Of a DNA stretch of 64,000 bases, positions 30,877 to 40,127 are shown one piece after another. The notes under the pieces are model-generated. The model saw only the letters and a program-made list of their open reading frames with translations, did no database searches and was not told where the DNA came from. The translations under genes and the position numbers were made by a program. The stretch's first letter is position 1. Each line of letters opens with the position of its first letter. The stretch is from Acidobacteriota bacterium. Lineage in GTDB: Bacteria; Acidobacteriota; JAAYUB01. The stretch is taken from the NCBI GenBank assembly GCA_018001935.1, contig JAGNHB010000002.1, positions 1-64,000 of the forward strand, read 5' to 3'.

Positions 30877-31512
30877 ATGAAAAGCACAAGACACCTCTCG
30901 TCCGCAATCCTTCCACTCCTGGCCAGCCTGCTCGGCATCCTCGGGCTTTTCGCCGGGAGCGTCCCCGCTCACTGCGACACCCTGGACGGCCCCGTCGCCG
31001 TGGAGGTCCGGGCCGCCCTGGCCAGAGGCGACGTCACGCCCGTCCTGAAGTGGGTGACCGCCGCCGACGAGAAGGAAGTCCGGGACGTCTTCGCCCGGGT
31101 GGTCAAGGCGAGCGCCCAGGGCCCCGAGGCGAAGGAGGTCGCCGAGCGGTATTTCCTGGAGACGGTGGTCCGGCTGCACCGGCAGAGCGAGGGCGCCCCC
31201 TACACCGGCCTCAAACCGGCGGGCACGATGGCGCGCCCCGTGGCCATGGCGGACAAGGCCATCGAGACCGGAACGGGGGAGGACCTCGCCGGCCGGATCG
31301 GGAAACACGCCACCGCCGCCGTCCTGGAGAAGTACCAGGCCCTCATGGAGGCCCGGAAGCACAAGGACGAGAGCGTCGAGGCCGGCCGGGCCTACGTGGC
31401 GGCCTACGTGGTGTTCCTGCACTTCGTGGAGGGCCTGCACGCCCAGCTGCACGGGGAGGCGGGCCACGCCGGGGAGGTCAAGGCGCCCCCCTGCATGCAG
31501 CACGCGAAGTAG
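30877..31512 (+). CDS. DUF6448-family exported protein
   Basis: Protein of 211 residues with a signal peptide (about 1-32, cleaved near SVPAHC). The mature start HCDTLDGPVAVEVRAALARGDV is characteristic of the family, followed by LKWVTAADEKEVRDVF, ERYFLETVVRLHRQSEGAPYTGLKPAG and GRAYVAAYVVFLHFVEGLHAQLHG. Conserved His and Glu in helices suggest a helical, perhaps metal-binding, periplasmic protein; function is unknown. ATG 30877 is preferred over 30871 because AGGAG is 7 bases before it. It lies between a TetR regulator and RIC. Confidence 0.8.
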   Translation: MKSTRHLSSAILPLLASLLGILGLFAGSVPAHCDTLDGPVAVEVRAALARGDVTPVLKWVTAADEKEVRDVFARVVKASAQGPEAKEVAERYFLETVVRLHRQSEGAPYTGLKPAGTMARPVAMADKAIETGTGEDLAGRIGKHATAAVLEKYQALMEARKHKDESVEAGRAYVAAYVVFLHFVEGLHAQLHGEAGHAGEVKAPPCMQHAK

Positions 31513-31580
31513 GGCCCTCCCGGCGGGTGCCTGACGGAGAGGCCGACCGACGACCGGAAACTTCCGGGAAGGAGAGCATC

Positions 31581-32336
31581 ATGAACCACCCGATTTCCCC
31601 GAAGGACACCCTGGGGGCCCTCGTGGCCCGCCACCCCGGCCTGGGCGTGTGCCTGGAACGCCTGGGGCTCGACTACTGCTGCGGCGGGGCCCGCACGCTG
31701 GAAGACGCCGCCCGATCGGCCGGGCTGGACCCCGCCTCGGTGATCCGCGCGCTGGAGGCCGCGGTGGCCCAGGCCCCTCTGGAAAGCGGGGAGGAAAAGG
31801 ACTGGAAGGCGTCCTCGCTCACGACCCTTGCCGATCACATCGAGGCGGTGCACCACGCCTACCTGCGACAGGCGCTCCCCCGCCTCACGGACCTGCTCGG
31901 GAAGGTCCGGCGGGCGCACGAGGCGCGGCACGGGGCAATGCTGGCGCGCCTGGAGGAGACGTTCACCCGCCTGCGCAACGAACTCGGGACGCACCTGATG
32001 AAGGAGGAGCGCGTCCTCTTCCCGCTGATCCGGGACCTGGAACGCTTTGCCCGGGGTGAGATCGCAGAATTCCACGCCCACTGCGGGTCGGTGCGCAACC
32101 CCATCCGGCAGATGGAGCACGAGCACGTCGAAGCCGGCGAGGCCCTGGCGACGATGCGAGAGCTGACCGTGGACTACGGGCCGCCTCCCGACGGCTGTCC
32201 CACCTTCCGGGCGCTGTACGATGAACTGTTGCGGCTGGAGACCGACCTCCACCGTCACATCCACCTGGAGAACAACGTCCTCTTCCCCGGTGCCGTGGCC
32301 CTTGAGCAGCAGGGCCCGGCGCCAAGGGTCCCGTGA
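31581..32336 (+). CDS. iron-sulfur cluster repair di-iron protein (RIC/ScdA/YtfE)
   Basis: Protein of 251 residues that repairs iron-sulfur clusters damaged by nitric oxide or oxidants. The N-terminal ScdA domain carries the LDYCCGG motif (Cys33-Cys34). Hemerythrin-like helices follow with His/Glu ligands: LADHIEAVHHAYLRQ, HLMKEERVLFPLIRDL, MEHEHVEAGEAL and DLHRHIHLENNVLFP. Length is normal. GGAAGGAG precedes the ATG. It is last in the TetR-DUF6448-RIC operon and acts in the cytoplasm. Confidence 0.92.
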   Translation: MNHPISPKDTLGALVARHPGLGVCLERLGLDYCCGGARTLEDAARSAGLDPASVIRALEAAVAQAPLESGEEKDWKASSLTTLADHIEAVHHAYLRQALPRLTDLLGKVRRAHEARHGAMLARLEETFTRLRNELGTHLMKEERVLFPLIRDLERFARGEIAEFHAHCGSVRNPIRQMEHEHVEAGEALATMRELTVDYGPPPDGCPTFRALYDELLRLETDLHRHIHLENNVLFPGAVALEQQGPAPRVP

Positions 32337-32469
32337 AGGCTTCGGGACCTGTTGCAGCACGGCGGGCTGGGTTCAAACGGGGGGTGCGGGGGGAAAGGAG
32401 CCCCGGAGGGGCGACACCCCGGGGGAACCCGGCGTTCCGGGGACCGCTGCGGCCCTTCAGGCCGCCGGG

Positions 32470-35400
32470 TCAGTAGCCTTCCGCCGGGCGGGTGCAGGCG
32501 GCGTCGGCGTAGACGGTCCCCGTCTGGTTGACGGCGAAGGTCGCGCCCTGGTTGAGCCCCACGCCCGTGGCCACGCAGGTGAAGCCGTCCGCGCGGGCGT
32601 CGAGGGTGAAGCGGAAGCCGTCGACGACGGGCGCGGTGCCGGAGAACCGCAAATCCAGCAGAACGTAATGGGTCAGCAGTTCCTGGAACGACCCGTACCG
32701 TCCGCCGTTTTCGGGCTTGAGGCGGAACGCCTCCTCGGCGGACGCGATGCTCCGGAGGTTGGCGACGGCCATGTCGTGACCCGCGGAGGTCCTCGCCAGG
32801 CCCATGTCCTGGAAGACCCCGTACAGGAGCGGGGGGACCGCGGCGGCGAAATCCCCCTGGAGGGAAAGCCGGACGTTGTCCCCGTCGAGGGTGAGGGCGC
32901 CGTGGACCTCGGCCCCGGGATCGAGTTCGGAGAGGCCCTTCCCGCGGCCGCGCACCCCCCAGAGCAGCACCTGGAGCAACTTGACGGGAAACGCGTGGAC
33001 CTCGAACGGGTTGGGCCCGCCGCACCGGGGCGTCCAGGCGGGTCCGGTCGTCCCGGCCGCCCGCAGGATCCGGTCCACCGCGTCGCCAAAGATCACGTAG
33101 TCGCCCGACACCCCGAGGGCCACGTCCTCCACGCCGCCCGAGCGGTTCGCCCAGAACGCCGAATCCCCCACCGGGCGCGGCTCCAGACCGTTCTTCCCGG
33201 CGAAATCCCGCAGCATCTGGCGGGCCTTGCCCGGATCGTTCACCTTCACGACCGTGGCGAAGGAGGGTTTCGCGTTGCCCGCCCCGTCCCCCAGGTAGAG
33301 CAGGAAGGCCCCGGCGCCCCCCCGGGACAGGGCCTCGATCTCGGAAAGCGGCAGGCCCTCGCGCGCGAGGTCGTTGAGAAGCTCCTCCCGCGCGGTGGGC
33401 GGAAGGACCAGCCGGGCAAGGTCGACCGGGTTGTCCAGGCTGAAGCTGAGGGCCGCCGCGGGCGGGTCGAAGCGGGACACCATCTCGGCGCAGGCGGACC
33501 CCGGCTTCAACCGGGAGAGGAACTCGGCCCCCTTCCGCATCGCGGCGCAGGCGCTCAGGGATTTCTCCCCCAGGGAGACCGCCACGCACACCGTCTGTTC
33601 GAGCGGGGCGATGTTCTGCATGTCTGTGTCGAACATGCGGGGGGTCAACCGCAGGAAAAGGGCGGCGAGCTCGCCGGGGGCCAGCGACGACGCCGCCCGC
33701 AGGAAATCCGGGTCCTCGGCCAGGGTGGAGCCGGGCCCCAGGCGCAGGATTTCTCCCAGCCGGACCTCGGGTTTCACCGAAACGTCCTGCCCCCAGGCGT
33801 GGCGCTCGAGGCAGTAGAGCCGCCCGTCCTTCAGGGCGAAGGCCGTGGTCGCCGCCCGGGCCTCCGGGCCGGACGCGTCGGGGTAGCGCGTCCGGTACAG
33901 CGGGAAATCGCCCCCCACGGTTTCCAGCACCACGCCGCGGGTGTCCGTGATCTTGCGAAGCGTGGCCGTCGCCCGCTCGGGGTCGGCGACGCCCACGCTG
34001 AAGAGGACCTCCTCCGGGCGGTCCGAGATGATGGCGATGGAGACGGGGGCGTTGACGTCGAACCCGGCGGTCTCCCACCCGGCGGGCGACAGGAGGTCGA
34101 ACCCGATCTGCTTCCGGGCGTTTTCGGACACGGTGTCAAAGAACGGCCCCGGGTTCCCCCGTCCCTTCAGGGCGGCGATCACCCGGGCCGGGCTCTCGAC
34201 GGTGAACGCCATCAAGGTCTCGGGCGGCAGGGCAATGACGGCCGTCCGGAGCCCGGGCGGCACCTGCCGCTTCGGGCCGAACACCTTCGGGCCCAGCCAC
34301 AGGAGGGCGGCGGTCACCGCGGCGACCACCGCCAGGCCTATGCACGACCACCAGACCCATTTCCGCTTCCCCGGGGACTTCGCGGAAGGGCCGGGCCGCG
34401 TCGCCGCGGGGGCGGGGGCCCCGGAGGGGTGCCTCCCGGAGTCGCCGGGACGGCCGCCCCACCCGGCCGCGCCTTCCGGCGGGCCTGGCGGGTAAGGTGC
34501 GCCCGGCGCCTGCCGCGCGCAGTCGAGGCAGACGTTCCGGGACGGGTCCAGGTGCCCCAGGCAGAGATCGTCCCGGCCGCAGGCGCGGCACCGGAAGGTG
34601 TTTCTCGGGTCGTTCTTGCGGCCGCAGGCGGGGCAGACGGGCAACGGGGCCAGGGTCGGCGCGCCCGCCGGCCAGGTCCCGGACGGGGCGGGCGGCAGGC
34701 CGGCCGCGGCCGGCGGGAGGAAGGCCCCCCCGGGGGCCGCGGTCGTCGCCCCGGCCTGGCGGGGGGGCGGGGGAAGGGCCGCGCCGTGCAGGGGGGCGGG
34801 CCGGGAGGGTTCCGGCGGTCCCAGGAGCCGGGTTCGTTCCCCGCTGGGCGTGTCGAGGCGTGTGGCGTCCAATGGCGGCCGTGTCGGGGAGGGGGCCGGG
34901 AAATCCCGGGAGACGCTTTTCCAGGCGGCTTCCAGGGCTGCCTTCATGGCCGCTGCCGATTGCCAGCGCCGGGCGGGCTCCTTCTCCATCGCCAGCTCCA
35001 CCACCGCCGCCAGCTCCCGCGGGACCTCGGGCGGCAGCGGTTCCGGGACGGCGTGCACGATGGCGTAGACCAGCTGGGCCGTCTCCCGGTATGGGAAAGG
35101 AAGGGTGCCGCACAGCAGCTGCCGGAGGATGACCCCCGCGGACCAGAGGTCGGTTCGCTCGGACCGCTCCCCCCGGAAGGCCTCGGGCGCCATGTAACGC
35201 AGGGTCCCCGAGACCCCCACGCTGCTCGTCGAGCCCTGGAGGACGCGCGCGAGGCCGAAGTCCGTGATCCGGGGGCACCCCTCCTGGAGCAGGACGTTGT
35301 CGGGCTTGAGGTCCCGGTGGATCACCCCCAGGCCGTGAAGGTGAGCCAACCCGGACAGGATCCCCCGCCCGAGCTCCACCGCGGGCTCGAGGCCGGGCGC

Positions 35401-35715
35401 CCGCCCCCCGTGCCGGTTCAGCCACGCCCCCAGCGACCCGTCGGGGGCGTACTCGCTCACCAGGACCACCTGGCCTTCGAAGATGTCGGCGTCGACCAGG
35501 GGAAGGATGTTGGGGTGTCCGCCGGCCGCCTTCCAGATGTCCGCCTCGCGACGGATCACGGACAGGTCGGGCTGCTCCTCCCGGGTGAACTTGAGGGCGA
35601 AGCGCATGGCGGTCAGGGCGGTCTTCTTCTCCGCCAGCCACACCTCGCCGAAGCCGCCCTCCCCCAGGCGCTGTAACAGAACGTAAGGCCCGACCCTGTC
35701 ACCGCTTTTCAGCAT
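32470..35715 (-). CDS. transmembrane Ser/Thr protein kinase with zinc ribbon and pilin-like C terminus
   Basis: PknB-type receptor kinase of 1081 residues. The kinase domain (about 6-265) is intact: RLGEGGFGEVWLAE, FALKFTRE, VIHRDLKPDNVLL, ITDFGLARV, YMAPEAF and DLWSAGVIL. A Pro-rich linker follows, then a zinc ribbon near 355-400 (CPACG, CRACG, CLDC), a second Pro/Gly linker and one membrane segment (about 455-478). The outside part (about 480-1000) looks like a DUF3352-type domain (PPETLMAFTVESPARVIAALKG). The last 90 residues (NLRSIASAEEAFRLKPENGGRYGSFQELL and on) resemble the globular part of type IV pilins without the N-terminal helix. The start has GGAGGGA. It probably senses an external signal; substrates are unknown. 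Confidence 0.87.
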   Translation of the reverse strand: MLKSGDRVGPYVLLQRLGEGGFGEVWLAEKKTALTAMRFALKFTREEQPDLSVIRREADIWKAAGGHPNILPLVDADIFEGQVVLVSEYAPDGSLGAWLNRHGGRAPGLEPAVELGRGILSGLAHLHGLGVIHRDLKPDNVLLQEGCPRITDFGLARVLQGSTSSVGVSGTLRYMAPEAFRGERSERTDLWSAGVILRQLLCGTLPFPYRETAQLVYAIVHAVPEPLPPEVPRELAAVVELAMEKEPARRWQSAAAMKAALEAAWKSVSRDFPAPSPTRPPLDATRLDTPSGERTRLLGPPEPSRPAPLHGAALPPPPRQAGATTAAPGGAFLPPAAAGLPPAPSGTWPAGAPTLAPLPVCPACGRKNDPRNTFRCRACGRDDLCLGHLDPSRNVCLDCARQAPGAPYPPGPPEGAAGWGGRPGDSGRHPSGAPAPAATRPGPSAKSPGKRKWVWWSCIGLAVVAAVTAALLWLGPKVFGPKRQVPPGLRTAVIALPPETLMAFTVESPARVIAALKGRGNPGPFFDTVSENARKQIGFDLLSPAGWETAGFDVNAPVSIAIISDRPEEVLFSVGVADPERATATLRKITDTRGVVLETVGGDFPLYRTRYPDASGPEARAATTAFALKDGRLYCLERHAWGQDVSVKPEVRLGEILRLGPGSTLAEDPDFLRAASSLAPGELAALFLRLTPRMFDTDMQNIAPLEQTVCVAVSLGEKSLSACAAMRKGAEFLSRLKPGSACAEMVSRFDPPAAALSFSLDNPVDLARLVLPPTAREELLNDLAREGLPLSEIEALSRGGAGAFLLYLGDGAGNAKPSFATVVKVNDPGKARQMLRDFAGKNGLEPRPVGDSAFWANRSGGVEDVALGVSGDYVIFGDAVDRILRAAGTTGPAWTPRCGGPNPFEVHAFPVKLLQVLLWGVRGRGKGLSELDPGAEVHGALTLDGDNVRLSLQGDFAAAVPPLLYGVFQDMGLARTSAGHDMAVANLRSIASAEEAFRLKPENGGRYGSFQELLTHYVLLDLRFSGTAPVVDGFRFTLDARADGFTCVATGVGLNQGATFAVNQTGTVYADAACTRPAEGY

Positions 35716-35995
35716 GCCCCGTCCCTCCAAACCCGGATAAGCCGGCAACCAAGCCCCGCCAATGGAAACAGGCCGGATCTGAACGCCTTGTCCGAATGGC
35801 CAAAAGTTCATTCCGAAACGGCGAAGACCGACTGCCCCTCATTCTATCACGGGTCTCGCGGAATACGCCAAGAGACCCCAGACTGGACGCGGAAGATCCT
35901 CCCGCCGGAATCGCCGCGCCTTTAAACACACCTATCGAATGGAATCAGGTTTCATTTCGCTCGAACGCAAACGGCGCCTGGCCCGGGGGCCGCTG

Positions 35996-37843
35996 TCATT
36001 TGCCGCGGGTTTTCCGCGGGACCCCCGGCCAGCACGCGGCGGTTCCGACGGCCCCCGCGAGCGCCGGCGCAGGGAGGGCCGGTTCCGGGCGGGATTCGGC
36101 GGGTTCCGCGGGCAGCGGCGAAGGGGGACGGCGGAGGGCGGCCAGGACCCGTGACGCGGCGGCGTCGAGGGGGATCTCGTCCACGTCGAGAAGGACGGGG
36201 TCCACCAGGGACCACTGTTCGCGAACCTGCCCGGTGATCTCCCGCCGGACCACCCAGAGGAGGGGGGTCCGGGTTTCCCGGGTGAGCCGGTAGAGGCACT
36301 CGGCCCAGCCCTGGTTCCGCAGCTCCCACGGCCCCACCTCGTCCACCACCACCAGGTCGGCCTCGGCGGCCCGCACGGGCGAGAGGGCCCGCCGACCGGC
36401 CTCGAGGCCCTCCGGGAAGAAGTGGTACGAGCCCACCACGGGCATCCCGGGGAGGCCCCGGGTCCGCGACAGGGCCGTCCGCTCACCCGAGGCCAGGTCC
36501 ACCAGGTCGTAGCCGGCGCGCCGCCCCCCCTCGTGGACGGCGGGGGAAAGGATCCCGCCCGGGCGGACCCCCGCATCGCGCAGACGCTCCAGCAGGCCTT
36601 CCAGGAAGAGCGACTTCCCGTCGCCCACGCTCCCCTGCAGGATGATCACCCCGGGACGCCCCTGGAGGTGCAGCGTCATGCGCTCCAGCCAGAACTCGGC
36701 CTGGGACACCAACTGGTGAAAGACCGTCACCGGCTGCCGGAAGACGTCCTGCAGGCGCGGAAGGTTGGCGATCACCAGCGGGAGGGCCTCGAAGGCGGCC
36801 TCCAGGGCGGCGGGGAGCTGACGGAACCGGGACCGGCCCAGCAGGCTCCCCAGGCGAGGGTTGGCCAGCTCCGTCCCCACCGCGGAGAAACCGACGATCA
36901 GGACGGCGGCGCGGAAGTTCATCTCCAGCCCGATCAGCAGGCCCCGGGCCAAACCGCCGGACGTCCCCTGCAGCCGCCAGACCACGAAGCCCGAGGCGAG
37001 GGTGACCAGGGCGAAGAAGACCCAGAAGCCCGGCCGGGCGAGGCCCCGCAGGGCATGGGCGTACCGGAGGGACCACCCGAGGACGACCAGGGCCCCCAGG
37101 GGCGCCCAGACCGTCCAGGGGGCGAAGCTCATGACGGCGAAGGCGGCCGCCAGCACCGCCACGTCCGCGGCGAGCCAGCCGAGAGCGTGCCGGAAGGGCG
37201 GGCCCGGCTTCCGGGACTTGATCCTCAGGACCTCCCCCGTGGAGAGGCTGCGCATCGGGAGCGGCTCCCGCACGGCCTTCCGCCCGATGAAGGCGCCGAC
37301 CTGGGCCGCGATCAACCCCGTCACCGCGTGGAGGGACAGGAGCAGCACGAGGGGAAGCCAGAAGCCGTCCCCCGCCATCCCCAGCTGCTTCCGCGCGTAC
37401 CGGACCAGGTCGGCGTAGAAGTCGATGATCTTCACCCCGTAGAACAGCACGGTGTTGGCGGCGAACTGGACCACGTTCCAGGACATGGCCAGCATCCCGC
37501 CCACCGTGAAGCCGACGAGGTTGCGCCGGAAAACCCGGACGGACGCCTCCATCAGCAGCGATTCGCAGAAGATGGCCACCATGGGCCCGAAGATCACCGC
37601 GCTGGGGGACAGGGACTTGAGCAGGGCGCAGACGAGGCCGGTGCGCCAGAAAAGGCCCTCCTCCCGCCACAGGTGGGCCACCGAGACCATCAGGACGATC
37701 CCCACCCCCGTCAGCAGGTTCCCGGCAAAGGGGACCCGGAGGTTGTGCAGGAAGCCCCCCAGGACGATCTCGGAGGACGCCCACAGGCAGCCGAGCACCG
37801 CGGCTTTCAGCCAGACCGCGTCGAGGGGGGGTCTACGCTTCAT
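35996..37843 (-). CDS. multi-pass membrane protein fused to THEP1-like NTPase
   Basis: Protein of 615 residues combining transport-like and nucleotide-binding parts. Residues about 8-200 have several membrane segments resembling an ECF substrate-capture component (CLWASSEIVLGGFLHNLRVPFAGNLLTG, SPSAVIFGPMVAIFCESLLME, GGMLAMSWNVVQF). Residues about 225-385 are a second membrane region ending in RAAVLIVGFSAVGTELANPRLGSLL and EAAFEALPLVI, reminiscent of CbiQ/EcfT. Residues about 395-575 are a THEP1-like NTPase: Walker A GSVGDGKS, GGRRAGYDLVDLASGE, Walker B LVVVDEVGPWEL. The start at 37843 overlaps the DUF364 gene by 11 bases. A self-contained uptake or chelation system is inferred from this architecture and partner; substrate unknown. 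Confidence 0.68.
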   Translation of the reverse strand: MKRRPPLDAVWLKAAVLGCLWASSEIVLGGFLHNLRVPFAGNLLTGVGIVLMVSVAHLWREEGLFWRTGLVCALLKSLSPSAVIFGPMVAIFCESLLMEASVRVFRRNLVGFTVGGMLAMSWNVVQFAANTVLFYGVKIIDFYADLVRYARKQLGMAGDGFWLPLVLLLSLHAVTGLIAAQVGAFIGRKAVREPLPMRSLSTGEVLRIKSRKPGPPFRHALGWLAADVAVLAAAFAVMSFAPWTVWAPLGALVVLGWSLRYAHALRGLARPGFWVFFALVTLASGFVVWRLQGTSGGLARGLLIGLEMNFRAAVLIVGFSAVGTELANPRLGSLLGRSRFRQLPAALEAAFEALPLVIANLPRLQDVFRQPVTVFHQLVSQAEFWLERMTLHLQGRPGVIILQGSVGDGKSLFLEGLLERLRDAGVRPGGILSPAVHEGGRRAGYDLVDLASGERTALSRTRGLPGMPVVGSYHFFPEGLEAGRRALSPVRAAEADLVVVDEVGPWELRNQGWAECLYRLTRETRTPLLWVVRREITGQVREQWSLVDPVLLDVDEIPLDAAASRVLAALRRPPSPLPAEPAESRPEPALPAPALAGAVGTAACWPGVPRKTRGK

Positions 37844-38642
37844 GGGCGATGCAGATTTTCCGGGCGCAGTCCCGGAACAGGTGATAACCGGCGCCGCCCT
37901 CACCGAGGACGGCGAACATCCGGTCGGGGTCGGTGACGCGCAGGGTCCCGATGAGGTGGATGCCCCGGGCGAAGAGCACCTCGGGGAGAAGGCCACCCGA
38001 GGGGCCCACCAGAAGGGTGCGCGCCGAGGGGGGGACCTGGGCCAGCAGGCCGTCCAGGGTGTGGTTGACCAGGGTGGACCCCGTGATGACGACGACCTCC
38101 GACGCCCGGAGGACCTCGGCCGCCCGCCCGGCCGGCGCGAAGTAGGGCCGGTCCTCCGGGGCGAGGGCCCCCGCGTCGAGTTCCAGCACCGTCAAGGGGT
38201 TGCCGGCGGCCTCGACCCGCCGGATGTAGGACTGGAAGGCCCCCACCAGGCAGAAGGACCGGCGGCCGTCCAGCCCAACGAGGTCCAGCGGGTCGCGGCC
38301 CTCGATCACCGGGAGGCCGGAGCGCTCCACCACCTGCATCGAGAGCGCGTTGAGACACGCCAGCTTCACCCCCTCCAGCAGCGGCGCCGGCCGGAGGTGG
38401 GCGAAGAGGTCGGCGACGCGGGCGCCCGCGATGGCGCCGGGGGAGAACGCTCCCAGCTCCCGGTCGCCGGGCCGGACGGCGGCGTTGCAGGCGCCCGTCT
38501 CCGTCCGCGCCAGGCCGCAGTGCCCGCCCGACAGCCGGACGGCGGTGAAGAAGACCCCCACCAGCGCGCGGTCGATCCGCGCGGCGAGGAAGTCGTCGCG
38601 GTACTTCGTCCGCAAGAGGTCGAGGGTGTCCTGAAGGATCAT
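37833..38642 (-). CDS. DUF4213/DUF364 heavy-metal-chelation-type protein
   Basis: Protein of 269 residues. The N-terminal DUF4213-like part (about 1-85, VGVFFTAVRLSGGHCGLARTET) precedes a DUF364 domain (about 120-265: AGRAAEVLRASEVVVITGSTLVNHTLDGLLA, TLLVGPSGGLLPEVLFARGIHLIGTLRV). The family is called putative heavy-metal chelation and often sits near metal or cofactor transport genes; its chemistry is not settled. It overlaps the following membrane/NTPase gene by 11 bases, so the two are co-translated. A shorter start is chosen because upstream codons are Pro-rich and unlike the family. Confidence 0.75.
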   Translation of the reverse strand: MILQDTLDLLRTKYRDDFLAARIDRALVGVFFTAVRLSGGHCGLARTETGACNAAVRPGDRELGAFSPGAIAGARVADLFAHLRPAPLLEGVKLACLNALSMQVVERSGLPVIEGRDPLDLVGLDGRRSFCLVGAFQSYIRRVEAAGNPLTVLELDAGALAPEDRPYFAPAGRAAEVLRASEVVVITGSTLVNHTLDGLLAQVPPSARTLLVGPSGGLLPEVLFARGIHLIGTLRVTDPDRMFAVLGEGGAGYHLFRDCARKICIAHEA

Positions 38643-38882
38643 CGCGCCGTTTCGCCGTGCATCTTCGCGGACCCACGCCCGGGGCGGAGGGTGAGGGCCC
38701 GGAGAAGCCGGATTGTAGGCCCGGGGGACGGGGGAAGTCAAGGTGCGCGGCGACGGGGTGTCGATTTCGTCCCCGCCCCGGGAGATTCGGAAAAATGACC
38801 CCCGGAGAAGCGAAGCGCGCCCTGCCCCGGCTGAAATCAGCCCGATCGAAACCCCGGAGGAACGCGCTCGACTGCCCCGTGT

Positions 38883-40127
38883 TCAGGAAGGCCCCGGGCG
38901 GCGGCGCAGGATGTCCCCCGGGTCCGCGATCACGTCCAGCCGAACCCCGGCCCGGGCGCCGGAGTGGACGCGTTCGGCCGGGTTCCCGTCGCGGTCGCGC
39001 AAGGCGTCCAGGCGGGCCGGGACGCCCCCCCCGGGCTTCAGGACCTCGAGCGGGTCGGCGACGCCGAAGGTGTTCTTCACGTCCAGGGCGGTCCACCCGT
39101 CGATCGTCCCGCCGATCAGCCCCAGGTAGTCCTCCCGCTCCTCGCGGGCGTCGGGGGGCTGCCCGGGCGCGTCGTCGCCGGGTTTCCCCAGGTAGAAGTG
39201 GCTGGTGTACCCCCGGTTGGGGAGGCGGTCCAGTTCCGCCTGCATGGCCGGCAGGCGTTCGGCGAAAACGTCCGGCCCTGCCCGGAGGGCCTCCAGGGCC
39301 CGCCGGTAGACGGAAGTGACCACCGCGACGTAGTAGAGCGACTTGATGCGCCCCTCGATCTTGAGGGCCGACACGCCCGTGTCCGCCAGGCGGGGGAGGA
39401 ACGGCAGGGCGCAGAGGTCGCGGGAAAAGTAGATCAGCGTCCCGTCGGGCCCCTCTTCCACCGGGAACACCTCGCCCGGCCGGAGCGCCTCCTCCACCTT
39501 GTAAGACCACCGGCAGGCGTGGGCGCAGTCGCCGCGGTTCGAGTCCCGGTCCACCAGGTAATGGCTGATGAAGCAGCGCCCCGAGTAGGCCATGCAGAGC
39601 GCCCCGTGGGCGAAGACCTCGAAGGGGCGACCCGGGTGGGCCTTTACGATGCCCCGGACCGCGTCGAGGGAGAGTTCGCGGGCCAGGATGATGCGAGCGA
39701 CGCCGCTGTCGAACCAGAAGGCCGCCGACACGGCGTTGAGGGTGTTGGCCTGGGTGGAGAGGTGGAGCGGGACGCCGGGGGCGTGCCGCTGCGCCAGGCG
39801 AAGCGCCGCGGGGTCGGAGACGATGAGGGCGTCCGCGCCGAGCTTCGCCGCGCAGGCCATGGTCTCCCCCATGCCGGCCAGGTCGGCGTCCCGGGGGAAG
39901 ATGTTCACCGCCAGGTAGACCCGCTTTCCGGCGCCGTGGGCGGCTTCGATGAGCCGGCCGAGTTCGTCGGGGGTGAAGTTGCCCGCCTTGCGCCGCAGAC
40001 TGAAGCGCTCCAGCCCGCAGTAAACCGCATCCGCGCCGAACCGGAGCGCGGCGAGGCCCTTGGCCAGGTTCCCCGCGGGGCTGACCAGCTCGGGGATGTT
40101 CATGGTACGCGCACCCGCTCGAGCCAT
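38883..40127 (-). CDS. U32-family peptidase-like protein, TrhP/YegQ type
   Basis: Protein of 414 residues. The U32 core is clear: ELVSPAGNLAKGLAALRFGADAVYCG, HLSTQANTLN, FEVFAHGALCMAYSGRCFISHYLVDRDSNRGDCAHACRW (family signature, probably Fe-S-binding Cys) and ALKIEGRIKSLYYVA. E. coli TrhP (YegQ) of this family takes part in prephenate-dependent tRNA wobble-uridine hydroxylation, so that role is most likely; collagenase-type relatives are an alternative. GGAG is 8 bases before the ATG. The start overlaps the stop of the preceding small gene (TGATG). Confidence 0.85.
   Translation of the reverse strand: MARAGARTMNIPELVSPAGNLAKGLAALRFGADAVYCGLERFSLRRKAGNFTPDELGRLIEAAHGAGKRVYLAVNIFPRDADLAGMGETMACAAKLGADALIVSDPAALRLAQRHAPGVPLHLSTQANTLNAVSAAFWFDSGVARIILARELSLDAVRGIVKAHPGRPFEVFAHGALCMAYSGRCFISHYLVDRDSNRGDCAHACRWSYKVEEALRPGEVFPVEEGPDGTLIYFSRDLCALPFLPRLADTGVSALKIEGRIKSLYYVAVVTSVYRRALEALRAGPDVFAERLPAMQAELDRLPNRGYTSHFYLGKPGDDAPGQPPDAREEREDYLGLIGGTIDGWTALDVKNTFGVADPLEVLKPGGGVPARLDALRDRDGNPAERVHSGARAGVRLDVIADPGDILRRRPGPS

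Noticed and set aside
32221-35676. 1151-codon plus-strand open frame
   Set aside because: Shadow of the Ser/Thr kinase gene, whose HRD, DFG and APE motifs are on the minus strand.
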